Source: Solwaraspora sp. WMMA2056 (GTDB taxonomy: Bacteria; Actinomycetota; Actinomycetes; Mycobacteriales; Micromonosporaceae). From it: a DNA stretch of 64,000 nt. The translations under genes and the position numbers were made by a program. Below are positions 61,614 through 64,000 of the stretch, in pieces. The notes below the pieces were generated by a model. It saw only the letters and a program-made list of their open reading frames with translations, was not told the origin of the DNA and ran no database searches. Positions within the stretch are counted from its first letter, which is position 1. Each line of letters opens with the position of its first letter. The stretch lies in the NCBI RefSeq assembly GCF_030345095.1, contig NZ_CP128360.1, positions 3,100,001 through 3,164,000 on the forward strand, written 5' to 3'.

Positions 61614-61648
61614 CAGCGGGACCGGCCACCGTTCGGCGGGTCCCGCTG
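61614..61648 (+). terminator. Terminator after ahpE
   Basis: Arms CAGCGGGACC and GGTCCCGCTG (10 bp, perfect) with a GCC/GGC inner pairing, 30 bases after the ahpE stop. Confidence 0.7.
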
Positions 61649-61808
61649 TCCCTGCCGTACGGGCCCCGCCGTCCCTGTGCGGCAGGTCCCGCCGTACCTG
61701 CCGGCCGCGTCCGGTACGCCGCGTTCCGCACCATGGGACGGGGCCGCCGGGCCGCCGACCGTGGCAAGGTAAGCTAGCCGCCGCCGGGGCGGTCAATCCG
61801 CCGTGCCC

Positions 61809-61880
61809 GGGCGCGTAGCTCAGTGGAAGAGCACTCGCCTTACAAGCGAGGGGTCGCAGGTTCGAAACCTGCCGCGCCCA
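61809..61880 (+). tRNA. tRNA-Val (anticodon TAC)
   Basis: Complete cloverleaf: acceptor GGGCGCG/CGCGCCC with discriminator A, D-stem GCTC/GAGC, anticodon stem CTCGC/GCGAG with loop CTTACAA (anticodon TAC reading GTA), variable loop GGGTC, T-arm GCAGG TTCGAAA CCTGC. The 3' CCA is not encoded. Valine is assigned from the anticodon. A 12-bp hairpin follows. Confidence 0.96.
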
Positions 61881-61899
61881 CACTCTGACCAGCACGCGA

Positions 61900-61927
61900 G
61901 CAGGGCACCGGATGCCCGGTGCCCTGC
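61900..61927 (+). terminator. Terminator after tRNA-Val
   Basis: 12-bp perfect stem (61900-61911 with 61916-61927), loop ATGC, 19 bases after the tRNA, followed by a T/C-rich stretch. Confidence 0.75.
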
Positions 61928-62013
61928 GTCGTCTCACTTCCTCGCCTGCGACGATGGTCGCCAGTGGACGCCCGTGCTCCTAGGCCGTCGATGGAGATCG
62001 GCCCGCTCAAACT

Positions 62014-62029
62014 ACTGGCTTGAGCCAGT
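62014..62029. promoter_or_regulatory. GntR operator copy 1
   Basis: ACTGGCTTGAGCCAGT: perfect 7-bp inverted repeat around TG. It lies in a 20-base sequence repeated exactly 45 bases downstream, ahead of the GntR regulator gene. Confidence 0.7.
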
Positions 62030-62058
62030 TTGTGGTGCATAGCGAACAGCCGCCCACT

Positions 62059-62074
62059 ACTGGCTTGAGCCAGT
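62059..62074. promoter_or_regulatory. GntR operator copy 2
   Basis: Same 16-bp inverted repeat as at 62014; the exact repeat extends four bases at the left. A TAGCGT hexamer at 62081-62086 may be a -10 box. It ends 51 bases before the regulator ATG, which fits autoregulation. Confidence 0.7.
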
Positions 62075-62125
62075 TGGAGGTAGCGTGGAGCGTGTTGTTG
62101 ACCCCCAGTGACAGGCAGGCCAGAA

Positions 62126-62908
62126 ATGGACGAGCCGACCAGCACAGATAAGCGACCACCCAGCCGGCGGATAGCCGATGACCTGCGTCTGAGCATCCAA
62201 GCGGGGGAGTTGCCACCCGGCGGCAAGCTGCCATCGGAGCGGGACCTTGCCGCCCGCTACGGCACGGCACGCAACACCGCCAGGGAAGCGATCAGCATCC
62301 TGCAAGGGGAAGGCCTGGTCGTCGCGCAGCACGGGCGAGGCGTCTACGTCCGCCCCAACCGGCCCCTGATGCGCCTCGGGGCCAACCGCTACTCCCGCCA
62401 GCTGCGCAACGAAACGGGACTGTCGCCGTTCCGCATCGAGGTCACGAAACAGGGCCGCGTACCCCGGACCGAATGCCGGTCGGTCATCCGCGACCAGCCT
62501 CCACCGGACGTCGCCGAACGCCTCGGCCTCGACGGGAACACCGCGACCGTCGTCCGCCGGGAGAACTGGTACTTCGCCGATGACGAGCCGGTGCAGGTCG
62601 GCGTGACGTACATCCCCGTCGACGTCGCCGAGGGGTCGCCGCTGGCGACCGAGCGGACCCTCGGCGAGGGCAGCATCTACGCCAGGTTCGAAGAACTCGG
62701 CCACCGGATCACCCGCGTCCGCGAGGAGATCTCGGCGAGGATGCCGTACCACGACGAGTCGACCGGGTTGGGGATGCCGCCCGGCGTACCGGTCATCGAG
62801 GTGCTGCACACCAGCTTCGACGAGCAGCACACTCCGTTCGAAGTCACCCGGTTCGTGATGCGCGGCGACCTCAACGGCCTGGACTACGACATACCCGTAG
62901 AGGACTGA
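62126..62908 (+). CDS. GntR/HutC-family transcriptional regulator
   Basis: Regulator of 260 residues with an N-terminal GntR winged helix (about 10-75; LPPGGKLPSERDLAARYGTA, then REAISILQGEGLVV and GRGVYV) and a C-terminal UTRA-type ligand domain (about 95-250, with the late FEVTRFVMRGD). HutC-type proteins bind small effectors and often repress their own promoter. ATG 62126 is chosen with AGGCAGG upstream; GTG 62108 is possible. The gene 12 bases downstream, a DMT exporter, is the obvious regulated partner. Confidence 0.88.
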   Translation: MDEPTSTDKRPPSRRIADDLRLSIQAGELPPGGKLPSERDLAARYGTARNTAREAISILQGEGLVVAQHGRGVYVRPNRPLMRLGANRYSRQLRNETGLSPFRIEVTKQGRVPRTECRSVIRDQPPPDVAERLGLDGNTATVVRRENWYFADDEPVQVGVTYIPVDVAEGSPLATERTLGEGSIYARFEELGHRITRVREEISARMPYHDESTGLGMPPGVPVIEVLHTSFDEQHTPFEVTRFVMRGDLNGLDYDIPVED

Positions 62909-62920
62909 CAGGATCGCCTG

Positions 62921-63847
62921 ATGAGTCGAGGCAGTCTCGTCCGGCTGGTGATGCTCGCGTTGCTGTGGGGGTCAGGGTTCCTCTGGATCAAGCTGGCGCT
63001 ACGCGGCTTCACCCCGGTGCAGATCGTCCTTGTCCGCCTGGCCCTCGGTGCACTGGTGCTGATGCCCGTCGCCCTGCACCGGGGGCTGCGGTTCCCGGCC
63101 GACCGGTCGACGTGGGGGCATCTGTTCGTCGCGGCGTTGGTCGCCAACGCGATCCCGTACACCCTGTTCGGCATCGGTGAGCAGACCGTTGGCTCCGGTG
63201 TCGCCGGGGTACTCAACGCCACCACGCCCCTGTGGACGGCGCTGATCGCTTTCGTCGTCGGAGCCGACCGCACGGCGACGTGGTCGCGGGGAGCGGGACT
63301 GACCCTCGGCTTCGTCGGCGCGGTGGTCATCTTCACGCCGTGGAAGTCGGCGAGCGAGGTCGCCAGCTGGGGAGGGCTGGCGATCCTGGCGGCATCCGCC
63401 AGCTACGGAGTCTCCTACGTCTACATGGGCAAGTTCCTCACCAACCGGGGAATCCCGCCGATCATGCTCTCTGCCACACAGTTCGTCGCCGGAACGATCC
63501 TGATGATCCTGGCTCTGCCCCTCGGCGGCCTGACCGTGCCAGACCTGCGCTTCGACGCGGTGGTCAGCCTGCTGATCCTGGGTGTCCTCGGCACCGGGGC
63601 CGCCTACGTGCTCAACTACCGGCTCATCACCGACGACGGACCTACCGTGGCATCCACGGTCACCTACCTGCTGCCGGTCGTCGCGGTGATCCTCGGATTC
63701 CTGGTCGTCGACGAGCAGGTGACAGCCTCCATGGTCCTCGGGATGCTCCTGGTCCTGGCGGGCGTCGCGCTGGTACAGCGCCGACCTCAACGGAGCAGAG
63801 TCGCTGATCCCCTGCCACTCGGGAGGAACCGAAATGGTCGTCGTTGA
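62921..63847 (+). CDS. EamA/DMT-superfamily transporter
   Basis: Membrane protein of 308 residues with ten predicted helices in two EamA repeats, exporting metabolites or amino-acid-like compounds. It begins VMLALLWGSGFLWIKLAL, and the second repeat contains YGVSYVYMGKFL and VTYLLPVVAVILGFLVVDE. Start ATG 12 bases after the GntR stop with AGGA upstream, so it is co-transcribed with the regulator. The C-terminal 25 residues are basic and cytoplasmic. Substrate unknown. Confidence 0.9.
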   Translation: MSRGSLVRLVMLALLWGSGFLWIKLALRGFTPVQIVLVRLALGALVLMPVALHRGLRFPADRSTWGHLFVAALVANAIPYTLFGIGEQTVGSGVAGVLNATTPLWTALIAFVVGADRTATWSRGAGLTLGFVGAVVIFTPWKSASEVASWGGLAILAASASYGVSYVYMGKFLTNRGIPPIMLSATQFVAGTILMILALPLGGLTVPDLRFDAVVSLLILGVLGTGAAYVLNYRLITDDGPTVASTVTYLLPVVAVILGFLVVDEQVTASMVLGMLLVLAGVALVQRRPQRSRVADPLPLGRNRNGRR

Positions 63848-64000
63848 CCCGGACTTCGTCCGACTGATGCGCAGACTCCGACAGGAACACGGGATGTCGT
63901 TCCGGGATCTGGCAAAGAAGGCGTACTTTTCACGCCCGTATCTGTGTGAGGTCGAGAACGGCAAGAAGCCGCCCAGCCTGCATCTCGCCAAAGCGCTGGA
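63834..64000 (+). CDS. XRE-family HTH regulator, partial
   Basis: Only the first 55 codons are present; the gene leaves the window at the right. It opens MVVVDPDFVRLMRRLRQ and has a clear helix-turn-helix: MSFRDLAKKAYFSRPYLCEV followed by ENGKKPPSLHLAKAL. The ATG overlaps the end of the transporter gene by 14 bases and has GGGAGG upstream, so it is part of the same operon. Proteins of this kind accompany integrative elements as well as ordinary metabolic loci. Confidence 0.85.
   Translation, partial: MVVVDPDFVRLMRRLRQEHGMSFRDLAKKAYFSRPYLCEVENGKKPPSLHLAKAL

Overview
The window is high-GC actinobacterial DNA. GTG and TTG starts are frequent, Shine-Dalgarno (SD) boxes are of the GGAGG type, and the conserved block fasR-fabD-fabH-acpP-fabF with homodimeric aceE, a DUF3052 gene and an AhpE peroxiredoxin nearby is typical of actinomycetes. 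Gene content (DUF3145, alditol oxidase, CebR-like palindromes at a GH81 glucanase, a c-di-AMP riboswitch in front of a cell-wall enzyme) fits the Micromonosporaceae best; that family-level assignment is inference. Most of the window reads as chromosome core with short accessory insertions.

Layout. 1-3.4 kb: a minus-strand CUT2-type sugar-import operon (kinase, permease, binding lipoprotein, ATPase cut by the left edge) with a palindromic operator in front of the kinase. 3.6-7.3 kb: two envelope glycosyltransferases (GT39; GT2-GtrA fusion). 7.3-10.7 kb: a membrane-anchored discoidin protein, a fermentative-type D-lactate dehydrogenase and an alditol oxidase. 10.8-18 kb: small unknown membrane/secreted proteins, an SDR, a degenerate Mrr-like protein, a prolyl oligopeptidase and a DUF559 protein. 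18-26 kb: two lipoproteins (one with a von Willebrand D domain), a LuxR regulator, a secreted S1 protease and a secreted Gly/Asn/Asp-repeat protein. 26-29 kb: small unknowns, a STAS protein and a Ser/Thr kinase. 29-34 kb: secreted GH81 beta-1,3-glucanase with two operators, then a peptidoglycan-associated protein under a c-di-AMP riboswitch. 34-42 kb: CDF metal exporter, HelD-type helicase, alpha/beta hydrolase, beta-carbonic anhydrase, DUF3145 and a GH3 lipoprotein.

42-47.5 kb is the type II fatty acid synthesis operon with its PucR-type activator. 47.5-52 kb carries a PAP2 phosphatase, two exported membrane-anchored proteins (one CopC), glutamyl-tRNA synthetase and an SRPBCC protein. 52-61.6 kb carries aceE, YjbQ, an ABC-2 transporter whose GbsR/MarR-type regulator is interrupted by an in-frame TGA, a single-chain alpha-beta 2-oxoacid dehydrogenase E1 preceded by a leaderless 31-codon ORF, DUF3052 and AhpE. 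tRNA-Val(TAC) at 61.8 kb is followed by a GntR regulator with twin operators, a DMT exporter and a partial XRE regulator, which may be the edge of a genomic island.

Functionally, pyruvate dehydrogenase and the fab operon link central carbon to membrane lipid, while the riboswitch, hydrolases, GTs and lipoproteins concern the envelope. I found no CRISPR array, IS element or complete biosynthetic cluster. The most distinctive signals are regulatory: the riboswitch, several exact palindromic operators, candidate leaderless starts, and a set of short tandem duplications in gene ends and spacers.
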